Positions 1-6,514 are shown, counted from the first letter of the stretch. The stretch: DNA of 12,294 nt from JBBKWQ01 sp037969115 (GCA_037969115.1 JBBKWQ010000375.1:1-12294); one strand, 5' to 3'. Numbers and translations: made by a program. Notes: generated by a model from the sequence alone, not told the origin.

Positions 1-548
1 ATGCAGAACGCACAGTTGTTGTCGCAGCCGATCTGGATCGTGATCCACGCGTTGTACGACTTCGAGCGTCGAGCCGGGAGCGCCGACGGGAACATCGCGT
101 GATCGTCGATGACCGCCTCGGTGAGGATCTCGGTGATCGGTCCGCCCGTTCGTGCCTCGACGAGCAGTTCGGCGGCACGGTGCACGTTGTGCGTGCCCAT
201 CACGACATCGACGAAATCGGCACGCTCACGCACGATCTCTTGATCTTTCTGGGCGAGGCAGCCGCTCACGACGATCTGGCGGCCCTGCTTGGCCTGTTTC
301 CACGCCTTGAGGTTGCCGAGATGCCCGTAGAGCTTGTTGTCGGCGTTCTCACGAATACAGCACGTGTTCAACACGACGACGTCTGCGTCGGCCTCGCCAT
401 CGGCGAGTTGCATACCATCGGCTTCGAACAGCCCTGCAATTCGCTCCGAGTCGTGTTCGTTCATCTGGCAGCCGTAGGTGCGCACGAGGTACTTGCGCTC
501 GTCAGCGGCCGACGACCGCGCTTCATCGCACTCCGGGCTCGATCTCAC
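1..548 (-). CDS. miaB: tRNA-2-methylthio-N6-dimethylallyladenosine synthase MiaB, N-terminal part (cut by left edge)
   Basis: This radical-SAM methylthiotransferase adds the 2-methylthio group to i6A37 of tRNAs that read UNN codons. About 182 codons are visible. The N-terminal UPF0004 domain carries the three cysteines expected to hold the auxiliary 4Fe-4S cluster: C27 in TYGCQMN, C63 in NTCCIRENA and C97 in SGCLAQ. The frame then enters the radical-SAM motif CDNNCAFC (C175, C179, C182), just where the window ends, so the rest of the radical-SAM domain and the TRAM domain lie outside. I chose GTG at 548 because the core begins soon after it (KYLVRTYGC), GGTGGG lies just upstream, and a TANNNT hexamer (TAGCCT, 562-557) sits at leaderless distance. 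A GTG at 569 is the alternative. The gene is divergent from mtr. In many actinobacteria miaB lies just after recA-recX; here it lies beyond a four-gene block of opposite orientation. Confidence 0.93.
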   Translation of the reverse strand, partial: MRSSPECDEARSSAADERKYLVRTYGCQMNEHDSERIAGLFEADGMQLADGEADADVVVLNTCCIRENADNKLYGHLGNLKAWKQAKQGRQIVVSGCLAQKDQEIVRERADFVDVVMGTHNVHRAAELLVEARTGGPITEILTEAVIDDHAMFPSALPARRSKSYNAWITIQIGCDNNCAFC

Positions 549-626
549 AGCCCACCAGGCTACTGGCACATTCCTGCACGACCGTCGGGGAACAGTTCGG
601 CGGTCGGAAGGGTTGACTGGTGCTGC
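549..626. promoter_or_regulatory. Divergent intergenic region between miaB and mtr
   Basis: This 78-base gap must hold the control signals of both divergent genes, unless the longer miaB start at 569 is used. On the minus strand TAGCCT (562-557) could be a -10 element for a leaderless miaB transcript. For mtr, GGAAGGG (606-612) is a purine-rich Shine-Dalgarno candidate, but it is about 14 bases from the ATG, farther than usual. A short palindrome GAACAGTTC (590-598) lies in the middle. No strong -35/-10 pair was seen for mtr. Confidence 0.35.
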
Positions 627-1991
627 ATGGACTCTGACGCGTTTGACCTCATCATCGTCGGGAGCGGATCGGGCAACTCGATTCCCGACTACCTGAGCGA
701 TTGGAAGATCGCGCTCATCGAACGGGACGTGTTCGGTGGCACCTGCTTGAATCGAGGCTGCATCCCGTCGAAGATGTTCGTGCTCCCCGCCGACCTCGCG
801 GTGGAGGCTCGGGAGAGCCACCGCTTGGGCGTCGACGTGCGCTTCAACGGTGCCGACTGGCCCGCAATTCGCGATCGGGTGTTCGGCACGATCGACCCGA
901 TCGCCGCCGGCGGCCGCGACTACCGGGCCACCGGCACTCCGAACGTCACCCTCATCGAGGGAACGGCCCGCTTCACCGGCGACAAGACGATCGACGTCGA
1001 CGGCCGCTCGATCACGGCTCCCCACGTGTTGGTCGCCGCCGGATCACGCCCGGTGATCCCTCCCGTCACCGGCCTGGTCGAGACCGGGTTCCACACCTCC
1101 GATTCGATCATGCGGCTCGAGCGGCTGCCGAACCGGCTCGGCATCATCGGTGGCGGCTACATAGCCGTCGAGATGGGCCACGTGTTCTCGGCGCTCGGCA
1201 CGGACGTATCGATGTTCATCCGATCCGACCGGCTGCTGCGGTCGCAGGACGGCGAGGTGGGCCGACGATTCACCGAGGTCTTCACCGATCGCGTCGACCT
1301 CCACCTGAATCACATCCCCACACGCATCGAGCGCCGCGGCGGGTCGATCGTGGTGCACTGCGAGGGACAGGAGGTTGTCGTCGACGAGTTACTCGTGGCC
1401 ACCGGCCGAGAACCCAACAGTGACCTCGTCGATGCCGAGGCCGGCGGGCTCGAACTCCACCACAACGCCGTCATCAAGGTCGACGACTCGATGCGAACGA
1501 ACGTCGAGGGTGTCTGGGCGATCGGCGACGTCGCGAACACCTACCAGCTCAAACACGTGGCGAATGCCGAGGCGAAGGTGGCGTTCTGGAACATCGCCCA
1601 CCCGGACGCACTTCGTCGAGTGTCATATGCCGCGGTTCCGGCAGCCGTGTTCAGCAACCCGCAGATCGCGTCGGTCGGACTCACCGAGGAGGCAGCGATC
1701 GCTGCTGGACTGCCCTACGTGGTCGGCCGCCGCGACTATGCGGGCACCGCGTTCGGATGGGCGCTCGCAGACCAGACGTCGTTCGCGAAAGTGCTCGTGA
1801 ACAGCGAGTCGGGCCTGATCATCGGTGCCCATGTGATGGGGCCACAGGCCGCGTCGATCATCCAGACACTGGTCCAGGCCATGCAGTTCGGCCAGACCGC
1901 TGCCTCGATCGCGGAGGACATGTTCTACATCCACCCGGCACTCACCGAGGTGATCGAGAACGCGCTGCTCGACGCCATGGAAAAAGTCTGA
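627..1991 (+). CDS. mtr: Mycothione reductase (NAD(P)H-dependent, FAD disulfide oxidoreductase)
   Basis: The 454-residue protein reduces mycothiol disulfide to mycothiol in the cytoplasm, keeping the main actinobacterial low-molecular-weight thiol reduced. It has the layout of the pyridine nucleotide-disulfide oxidoreductase class I family. The FAD-binding N-terminus is GSGSGNS (12-18). The redox-active disulfide is GGTCLNRGC (C40, C45). A second nucleotide-binding motif, GGGYIAVEMG, follows, then an FAD-binding AIGDVA motif, and the dimerisation domain ends with HPALTE, in which H436 and E441 form the catalytic His-Glu pair. The GSGSGNS start and the YIHPALTEVIENALL ending are typical of mycothione reductase rather than glutathione reductase or lipoamide dehydrogenase. 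The same frame stays open upstream to position 99, but that part lies antisense to miaB, so ATG 627 is the start. It is the first of four collinear genes. Mycothiol use strongly supports an actinobacterial host. Confidence 0.93.
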   Translation: MDSDAFDLIIVGSGSGNSIPDYLSDWKIALIERDVFGGTCLNRGCIPSKMFVLPADLAVEARESHRLGVDVRFNGADWPAIRDRVFGTIDPIAAGGRDYRATGTPNVTLIEGTARFTGDKTIDVDGRSITAPHVLVAAGSRPVIPPVTGLVETGFHTSDSIMRLERLPNRLGIIGGGYIAVEMGHVFSALGTDVSMFIRSDRLLRSQDGEVGRRFTEVFTDRVDLHLNHIPTRIERRGGSIVVHCEGQEVVVDELLVATGREPNSDLVDAEAGGLELHHNAVIKVDDSMRTNVEGVWAIGDVANTYQLKHVANAEAKVAFWNIAHPDALRRVSYAAVPAAVFSNPQIASVGLTEEAAIAAGLPYVVGRRDYAGTAFGWALADQTSFAKVLVNSESGLIIGAHVMGPQAASIIQTLVQAMQFGQTAASIAEDMFYIHPALTEVIENALLDAMEKV

Positions 1992-2015
1992 CCTTCCGCT
2001 CATCTGCGGTAGCGT
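1986..2015 (+). promoter_or_regulatory. Candidate leaderless promoter for the 2024 gene
   Basis: TCTGAC (about 1987-1992) and TAGCGT (2010-2015) are separated by 17 bases. They resemble a sigma-70 type -35/-10 pair with the actinobacterial TANNNT form of the -10. The next ATG is eight bases beyond the -10, so transcription would begin at or next to the start codon. This supports ATG 2024, which has no Shine-Dalgarno sequence. The signal overlaps the end of mtr and is inferred from pattern only. Confidence 0.35.
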
Positions 2016-2023
2016 GCGCGCCG

Positions 2024-2440
2024 ATGTTCGCGATTCTTCTCCAGTCGACCGGTTTCCGCCTGATGGCCATGTTGCACATCTTGACTGCCATCGTGGCGTT
2101 CGGTCCGCTGTTCATGTATCCGGCGCTGCGCAAGGCCGGAGAGACGCAGACCATGGCTCGGATGCACATGCGCATGACGTTTCCTGCCCTCGTGCTGTTG
2201 TGGGTCCTGGGAATGGGTCTCGCCGGCATGTCCGACAGTGTCTACGAGATGTCGCAGACATGGCTTGCGCTGTCGGTGGTGAACTGGGTCATCCTGATCG
2301 CCGTAAGTTGGTTCCTGATCAAACCGTCGATCACCGACAACAGCGACGCTGCCAACGCCAAACTCGCTGCCGGTACGGGCATCACCCATCTCGGTCTGAT
2401 CATCGGCCTGGCGCTGATGATCTGGAAGCCAGGACTCTGA
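2024..2440 (+). CDS. Small four-helix integral membrane protein (DUF2269-like)
   Basis: This 138-residue membrane protein has no recognised function. Four hydrophobic segments are visible, at about residues 12-34, 50-69, 80-98 and 117-134, joined by short polar loops. The first helix begins with LHILTAIVAFGP, which resembles the DUF2269 type of small membrane proteins, but I hold that family call loosely. A basic, Met-rich loop (MARMHMRM) follows the first helix. The frame is open far upstream inside mtr, so ATG 2024 is the sensible start: the helices begin soon after it and a candidate leaderless promoter lies just in front. ATG 2063 is a possible later start. The gene starts 32 bases after mtr and ends only three bases before the dehydrogenase, so co-transcription with the latter is likely. 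No catalytic or cofactor residues are evident. Confidence 0.72.
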   Translation: MFAILLQSTGFRLMAMLHILTAIVAFGPLFMYPALRKAGETQTMARMHMRMTFPALVLLWVLGMGLAGMSDSVYEMSQTWLALSVVNWVILIAVSWFLIKPSITDNSDAANAKLAAGTGITHLGLIIGLALMIWKPGL

Positions 2441-2443
2441 ACC

Positions 2444-3550
2444 ATGCCGAGCACGGTCCGCGCAGCCGTGTGTCGGGTCTTCGGTGCTCCCCTGAGCATC
2501 GAGGCGCTCACGCTGGCTGACCCAGGGCCCGGCGAGGTACAGGTCCGGCTCGGTGCGGTGGCCATCTGCCACAGCGACGTGTTCTATGCCGACGGCGCTT
2601 GGGGCGGCCTGCTACCAGCGGTGTGGGGCCACGAGGCAGCCGGAACCGTCGAAGCGGTGGGTGAAGGTGTTCATCTCGCCGTCGGACATCGGGTGGTCGT
2701 CACACTCATCAGATCGTGTGGCCAGTGCCATCATTGTCGTCGGCGCGAGTTCGTCGCGTGCACAGCGACCTTCCCGCTCGACGAGACCTCGCCGCTCACC
2801 GACATGGTCGGCCGCAGCGTCACGCATGGCTTGCGAACCGCCGCCTTCGCCGAACGAGTGGTGGTGCACGAATCCCAGGTCGTGCCCATCTCCGAGGACG
2901 TCCCCATGGCCGCAGCTGCGTTGCTGGCGTGCGGCGTCATCACCGGCGTCGGCGCGGTCAGGAACACGGCGCACGTCGAACCGGGCAGCTCCGTGGTCAT
3001 CATCGGCTGCGGAGGAGTCGGGCTCAATGTCGTCCAGGGCGCTGCGCTGGCGGAGGCGTCGATGGTCATCGCGGTCGACCTGCAGCAGTCGAAGCTCGAC
3101 GTCGCGGAACGATTCGGTGCAACCCATTCGGTGAACCCGACGACCGAAGATGCGGCACGACGCGTCTACGAGATCACCGGCGGCACCATGGCCGACTTCG
3201 TCTTCGTTGCTGCCGGCTCGAAAGGGGCGCTCGACTCCGGATTCGGTCTGGTCGGCCCGATGGGAGCGCTCGTCATCGTGGGGATGCCGCCCGGCGGTGT
3301 CACCACCGAGATCGACCCCGGCACCATTGCCGGATCGAACCAACGCATCCTCGGTTCGAAGATGGGAACAGCCGACATCGCCGTCGACATCCCCGAGTTG
3401 GTCGTGCTCTACCACGCCCACAAGCTCGAACTCGACGCCCTGATCAGCGGCACCTTCGCGCTCGACGACATCAACGACGCGATCGACGAGGTACGCCGCG
3501 GCACGGCCCTGCGCAACGTCGTCGTGTTCGACGACCAGGCAGCGCCGTGA
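2444..3550 (+). CDS. Zinc-dependent medium-chain alcohol dehydrogenase
   Basis: This 368-residue cytoplasmic NAD-dependent alcohol/aldehyde oxidoreductase belongs to the MDR superfamily. The catalytic zinc ligands expected for the family are C42 (ICHSD), H63 with E64 (WGHEAAG) and C163 (LLACGV). The structural zinc lobe is complete, with C92, C95, C98 and C106 in CGQCHHC followed eight residues later by a fourth Cys. The Rossmann motif is GCGGVG (188-193), and D212 at the end of the second strand favours NAD over NADP. The pattern is closest to class III-like ADHs, the group that includes glutathione- and mycothiol-dependent formaldehyde dehydrogenases, but the true substrate cannot be read from the sequence. 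AGGA lies about ten bases before ATG 2444. Three bases separate it from the membrane protein upstream, so they are probably one transcript. A role with the nearby mtr is possible and is inference only. Confidence 0.85.
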   Translation: MPSTVRAAVCRVFGAPLSIEALTLADPGPGEVQVRLGAVAICHSDVFYADGAWGGLLPAVWGHEAAGTVEAVGEGVHLAVGHRVVVTLIRSCGQCHHCRRREFVACTATFPLDETSPLTDMVGRSVTHGLRTAAFAERVVVHESQVVPISEDVPMAAAALLACGVITGVGAVRNTAHVEPGSSVVIIGCGGVGLNVVQGAALAEASMVIAVDLQQSKLDVAERFGATHSVNPTTEDAARRVYEITGGTMADFVFVAAGSKGALDSGFGLVGPMGALVIVGMPPGGVTTEIDPGTIAGSNQRILGSKMGTADIAVDIPELVVLYHAHKLELDALISGTFALDDINDAIDEVRRGTALRNVVVFDDQAAP

Positions 3551-3593
3551 CCGCAGCGTCCGCTCCGACCGACCAGATCGCGACCACCGGTTC

Positions 3594-4817
3594 GTGAAGA
3601 TCGCCGAGGTCGAGACGTTCGTGGTGGGCAATCCCCCGCCGTCGTTCGGCGGCCGCTACTTCGTGTTCGTGAAGCTCACCACCGACGACGACATCGTGGG
3701 CTACGGAGAGGCGTACGCGGCAACCTTTCGGCCGCACGTGATCGCAGCCGGCATCGAGGATCTCGCCGACCAGTTCCTCGTCGGCGAGGATCCGTTCCAC
3801 GTCGAACGCTTCTGGCGGCGGGCGTACGGACGCGGCTTCACACTGCGCCCCGATACCACCCTGCAGGGCGCAATGAGTGCCCTCGAAACCGCGTGCTGGG
3901 ACATCGTCGGCAAGTCACTCGGCAAACCCGTCTACGAGCTCCTCGGTGGTCGGGTCCACGACGCGCTTCGCACCTATACCTATCTGTATCCCGAACCGGG
4001 CGACTCGGCCGACGTGTATCTCGACGCCGATCTCGCCGGCCAGCGAGCCGCCGACGAGGTCGCCCGGGGCTTCACCGCGGTGAAGTTCGACCCGGCAGGG
4101 CCGTACACGGCAATGGGTGGACACCAGCCATCGCTCGAACGCATCGATCTGTCGGTCCGTATGGTCGATGCCGTCCGATCAGCGGTGGGAGTCGATGCAG
4201 ACATCCTCTTCGGCACCCACGGCCAGTTCACCTCGTCGGGTGCGCTCCGGTTGGCTGCTCGCCTCGAGCAGTTCGACCCGCTCTGGTTCGAAGAACCGGT
4301 GCCGCCCGACAACGTCGGCGAGATGGCCAAGGTCGCGGCCCAGACGACGATCCCGATCGCAACCGGCGAGCGGCTCACCACCAAGGCGGAGTTCGCCCGC
4401 GTGTTGGAAGCCAAGGCCGCCTCGATCCTCCAGCTCAACCTCGGTCGCGCCGGCGGGATCCTCGAAGGCAAGAAGATCGCCGGCATGGCAGAGGCCTTCG
4501 GCGCTCAGATCGCCCCACACCTCTACAACGGGCCGATCACTGCCGCCGCCAACATCCAACTCGCGACGTGCTCGCCGAACTTCCTGATCTTGGAGTGCAT
4601 CCGCGACTTCAGTGGCTTCTACAGCGAGCTCCTCGACCGACCCATCGAGTGGGACAACGGCTACGTCGTTCCGTCGACCGAACCCGGTATCGGCGTGACG
4701 CTGAACGAGGACGTCGCCCGCGCCCACCCGTATACGGGTGACGAAACACACCTCGAGATGGCCGCCGACCCGATCGACGTTGCCGACGCGCCCATGCGGC
4801 GGAGGGCCCGTCCCTAA
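3594..4817 (+). CDS. Enolase-superfamily dehydratase (mandelate racemase/galactonate dehydratase-like)
   Basis: The 407-residue protein has the two-domain mandelate racemase/muconate lactonising fold: a capping domain (about 1-125) and a TIM barrel (about 126-370). Barrel landmarks are KFD (164-166), GTHGQ (207-211), FEEP (E233), TGER (E259), APH (H309) and ILE (E334). From memory of E. coli DgoD, spacing matches its metal ligands E209 and E235 and its active-site H185, H285 and E310. The position of the first DgoD ligand (D183) is glycine 207, so metal binding or chemistry may differ. The likely reaction is dehydration or epimerisation of a sugar acid; the substrate is unknown. GTG 3594 is used because VKIAEVETFVVGNPPP is the normal N-terminus of this family; no strong Shine-Dalgarno sequence precedes it. 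It lies 43 bases after the dehydrogenase and may form a sugar-acid or alcohol oxidation pair with it. Its stop overlaps that of the opposing VOC gene. Confidence 0.85.
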   Translation: MKIAEVETFVVGNPPPSFGGRYFVFVKLTTDDDIVGYGEAYAATFRPHVIAAGIEDLADQFLVGEDPFHVERFWRRAYGRGFTLRPDTTLQGAMSALETACWDIVGKSLGKPVYELLGGRVHDALRTYTYLYPEPGDSADVYLDADLAGQRAADEVARGFTAVKFDPAGPYTAMGGHQPSLERIDLSVRMVDAVRSAVGVDADILFGTHGQFTSSGALRLAARLEQFDPLWFEEPVPPDNVGEMAKVAAQTTIPIATGERLTTKAEFARVLEAKAASILQLNLGRAGGILEGKKIAGMAEAFGAQIAPHLYNGPITAAANIQLATCSPNFLILECIRDFSGFYSELLDRPIEWDNGYVVPSTEPGIGVTLNEDVARAHPYTGDETHLEMAADPIDVADAPMRRRARP

Positions 4818-5245
4818 CCGGAGAACTGGAGGTTGCCGTCCTCGTCGAACGCAGCGTACGGATTGTGAGCGATCTCCCAGAGGTGACCGTCGGGGTCGGC
4901 GACATAGGAGGAGTAACCGCCCCAGAACACTTCCTGCGGTGTCTTCACCGGCCTGGCACCGGCGGCGACCCACTCGGCGAAGACCGCGTCGACCGCCTCG
5001 GTGCTTTCGAGATTGAGCGCACAGGTGACGCCACGGAACCCGCTGCCGTCGGCATCGACGCCGGCGTCTTCTGCGAGCGCCTCGCGTTCGTACAACCCCA
5101 ACACGCTGCCCTGCATGGCAAAGAAGGTGATGTCGTCTTGCGAGGCAGATGACCGATGCCACCCGAGCGACTCGTAGAACCGAGTCGACCCGGCGACATC
5201 GGCCACGCCGAGCGTGACGATGCTGACCCGTTGTGGAACAGTCAC
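4814..5245 (-). CDS. VOC-superfamily (glyoxalase/bleomycin resistance fold) protein
   Basis: This 143-residue cytoplasmic protein has the paired beta-alpha-beta-beta-beta modules of the vicinal oxygen chelate fold. The first module contains LGVADVAGSTRFYESLGW and the second ends with DPDGHLWEI, where E124 is the usual second-module metal ligand. The first-module ligand position (LGV) carries no His or Glu, so it may not be a metal enzyme; activity and substrate are unknown. I chose GTG 5245: GAGG (5257-5254) lies eight bases upstream, and the VOC fold starts at once (VTVPQRVSIVTL). A longer form from 5290 would overlap recA. The gap after the recA stop is ten bases, so the gene is very likely read from the recA transcript and may share SOS induction. 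Its stop overlaps by four bases the stop of the plus-strand enolase-superfamily gene. Confidence 0.82.
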   Translation of the reverse strand: MTVPQRVSIVTLGVADVAGSTRFYESLGWHRSSASQDDITFFAMQGSVLGLYEREALAEDAGVDADGSGFRGVTCALNLESTEAVDAVFAEWVAAGARPVKTPQEVFWGGYSSYVADPDGHLWEIAHNPYAAFDEDGNLQFSG

Positions 5246-5253
5246 CGCCGATA

Positions 5254-5257
5254 CCTC
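5254..5257 (-). promoter_or_regulatory. Shine-Dalgarno of the VOC gene, overlapping the recA stop
   Basis: On the minus strand the recA stop and GAGG form TGAGG, so a ribosome terminating on recA uncovers or occupies the binding site of the next gene. The eight-base spacing to GTG 5245 decides that start over the in-frame codon at 5290. Confidence 0.6.
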
Positions 5258-6335
5258 AGTCGATCTCGATCGGCTGATCGTCGGCGTCACTGAATGCTTC
5301 GGTGACTTCGGTGACTTCGGTGACCTCGACCGGAGCGTTCGGGTCGGGCTTGAGACCTGCCGCGATCATGACCCTCTCGCTGATCTCCATCATCACCTCG
5401 GGGTTCTGATGGAGGAAGTCCTTCGCTTTCTCACGACCCTGGCCCAGTTGTTCACCCTCGTACGTGAACCATGCACCGGACTTGGTGACGATGTCGAGGT
5501 CGACCGACAGGTCGAGCAGCGTGCCTTCGCGGCTGATGCCCTTGCCGTACATGATGTCGAACTCGGCTTGACGGAACGGGGGTGACACCTTGTTCTTGAC
5601 GACCTTGACCCGAGTGCGGTTCCCCACGATCTCGACGCCGTCCTTCAACGACTCGATCCGGCGAATGTCGAGGCGGACCGACGAGTAGAACTTCAGGGCA
5701 CGGCCGCCAGGTGTGGTCTCGGGCGACCCGAACATCACGCCGATCTTCTCGCGCAGCTGGTTGATGAAGATCGCGATCGTCTGCGTCTTGCTCAGGTTGC
5801 CGGTGAGCTTGCGGAGGGCCTGGCTCATGAGCCGGGCCTGGAGACCGACATGGGTATCGCCCATGTCGCCTTCGATCTCGGCCCGCGGCGTGAGCGCTGC
5901 GACCGAGTCGATGACCACCACATCGATGGCGCCGGAGCGCACCAACATGTCGGCGATCTCGAGCGCCTGCTCACCCGTGTCGGGCTGAGAGATCAGCAAC
6001 TGGTCGATGTCGACACCGATCGCCGCTGCGTAGATGGGATCCATCGCGTGTTCGGCGTCGATGTAGGCGCAGACACCGCCGTTGCGTTGGGCCTCGGCCA
6101 CGACGTGCATGGCGAGAGTGGACTTACCCGAAGACTCCGGCCCGTAGATCTCGGTGACGCGGCCACGTGGGAGGCCACCGATGCCCAACGCGAGGTCGAG
6201 TGACAGCGCTCCGGTGGAGATGGCTTCGATCGCCATCGAGGTCTTGTCGCCCATCCGCATGATGGAGCCCTTGCCGAACTGCTTGTCGATCTGGCCCAAC
6301 GCTGCGTCGAGCGCCTTCTCACGGTCGTTACTCAT
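5256..6335 (-). CDS. recA: RecA recombinase / SOS coprotease
   Basis: This 359-residue ATP-dependent strand-exchange protein forms filaments on single-stranded DNA and triggers LexA self-cleavage. The Walker A motif is GPESSGKST (65-73) and Walker B is VVVIDS. The conserved acidic AYIDAEHA, the L1/L2 DNA-binding region with SPETTPGGRALKFY, and the C-terminal domain are all present. Length and order match bacterial RecA with no intein. The short, acidic C-terminal tail contains a VTE VTE VTE repeat coded by a 9-bp tandem repeat. Start ATG 6335 gives the standard N-terminus; GGA lies about seven bases upstream. A LexA-type box and promoter lie about 150-180 bases upstream, followed by a structured leader. 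The VOC gene follows by ten bases, not recX, which is absent from the window. Confidence 0.98.
   Translation of the reverse strand: MSNDREKALDAALGQIDKQFGKGSIMRMGDKTSMAIEAISTGALSLDLALGIGGLPRGRVTEIYGPESSGKSTLAMHVVAEAQRNGGVCAYIDAEHAMDPIYAAAIGVDIDQLLISQPDTGEQALEIADMLVRSGAIDVVVIDSVAALTPRAEIEGDMGDTHVGLQARLMSQALRKLTGNLSKTQTIAIFINQLREKIGVMFGSPETTPGGRALKFYSSVRLDIRRIESLKDGVEIVGNRTRVKVVKNKVSPPFRQAEFDIMYGKGISREGTLLDLSVDLDIVTKSGAWFTYEGEQLGQGREKAKDFLHQNPEVMMEISERVMIAAGLKPDPNAPVEVTEVTEVTEAFSDADDQPIEID
5298..5324. repeat. Three tandem 9-bp copies inside the recA 3' end
   Basis: TTCGGTGAC on the plus strand is repeated three times without mismatch. In recA it codes for VTE x3 within the acidic C-terminal tail. 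The unit length keeps the frame, so copy number can vary without breaking RecA. Confidence 0.9.
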
Positions 6336-6353
6336 CCGATTCCATCTCTCTTT

Positions 6354-6393
6354 CGAAGCTTCGTGGAAGCTGTTGCCTGCGGGGCGGTTGCCC
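6354..6393 (-). other. Predicted RNA hairpins in the recA leader
   Basis: Three short inverted repeats lie close to the recA start. GGGC-N4-GCCC spans 6382-6393, AGCTTC-N3-GAAGCT spans 6357-6371, and the palindrome CGAAGCTTCG spans 6354-6363. The last two share bases, so they cannot form together. They end about 19 bases before the ATG, next to the AGAGAG/GGA ribosome-binding region. Folding is inferred by eye only. Confidence 0.35.
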
Positions 6394-6401
6394 GAATCGT
6401 T

Positions 6402-6437
6402 GCTGTGGTGATCGCTGTGGTGATCGCTGTGGTGATC
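6402..6437. repeat. Three perfect 12-bp tandem repeats in the recA leader
   Basis: GCTGTGGTGATC on the plus strand occurs three times in a row without mismatch, so the recA leader RNA carries GATCACCACAGC in triplicate. It lies between the SOS promoter and the hairpins, about 67-102 bases before the ATG. Whether it is a binding site, a spacer or slippage debris cannot be told from one sequence. Confidence 0.92.
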
Positions 6438-6484
6438 GTGGCCAACCGTACGGAAGGGGTGTCACAACGTTTCCGAATGACAAC

Positions 6485-6514
6485 AGTGTAAGCATCGAAC
6501 AGTCGTTCGGGCAA
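6485..6514 (-). promoter_or_regulatory. recA SOS promoter
   Basis: On the minus strand TTGCCC (6514-6509) and TACACT (6490-6485) form a -35/-10 pair with an 18-base spacer. The spacer contains the LexA-type box, so bound LexA would cover the promoter. The start point would be near 6478, giving a leader of about 140 bases. Confidence 0.65.
6495..6510. promoter_or_regulatory. LexA (Cheo/DinR-type) SOS box
   Basis: TCGAACagtcGTTCGG matches the Gram-positive/actinobacterial SOS operator TCGAAC-N4-GTTCGA in 11 of the 12 defined bases, with an intact GAAC-N4-GTTC core at 6497-6508. It sits between the -35 and -10 of the recA promoter, the expected place for LexA repression. Confidence 0.85.

Noticed and set aside
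590..598. GAACAGTTC near mtr as a second SOS box
   Set aside because: The half-sites are separated by one base rather than four, so the spacing does not fit the LexA operator.
99..626. Open frame extending mtr upstream by 176 codons
   Set aside because: It lies antisense to miaB, whose cysteine motifs and radical-SAM site are clear. The mtr family begins at the FAD motif just after ATG 627.
2612..3631. Minus-strand frame of 339 codons opposite the alcohol dehydrogenase
   Set aside because: It is a His/Asp/Arg-rich antisense shadow. The plus-strand frame has both zinc sites and the Rossmann motif.
5246..5290. Longer N-terminus of the VOC protein starting inside recA
   Set aside because: GTG 5245 has a well-spaced GAGG and starts directly with the VOC fold; the longer form adds only low-complexity residues.
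6332..6514. TTG-started frame of 60 codons across the recA promoter and repeats
   Set aside because: It begins inside the -35 region, upstream of the predicted transcript start, and its sequence is just the 12-bp repeat translated.
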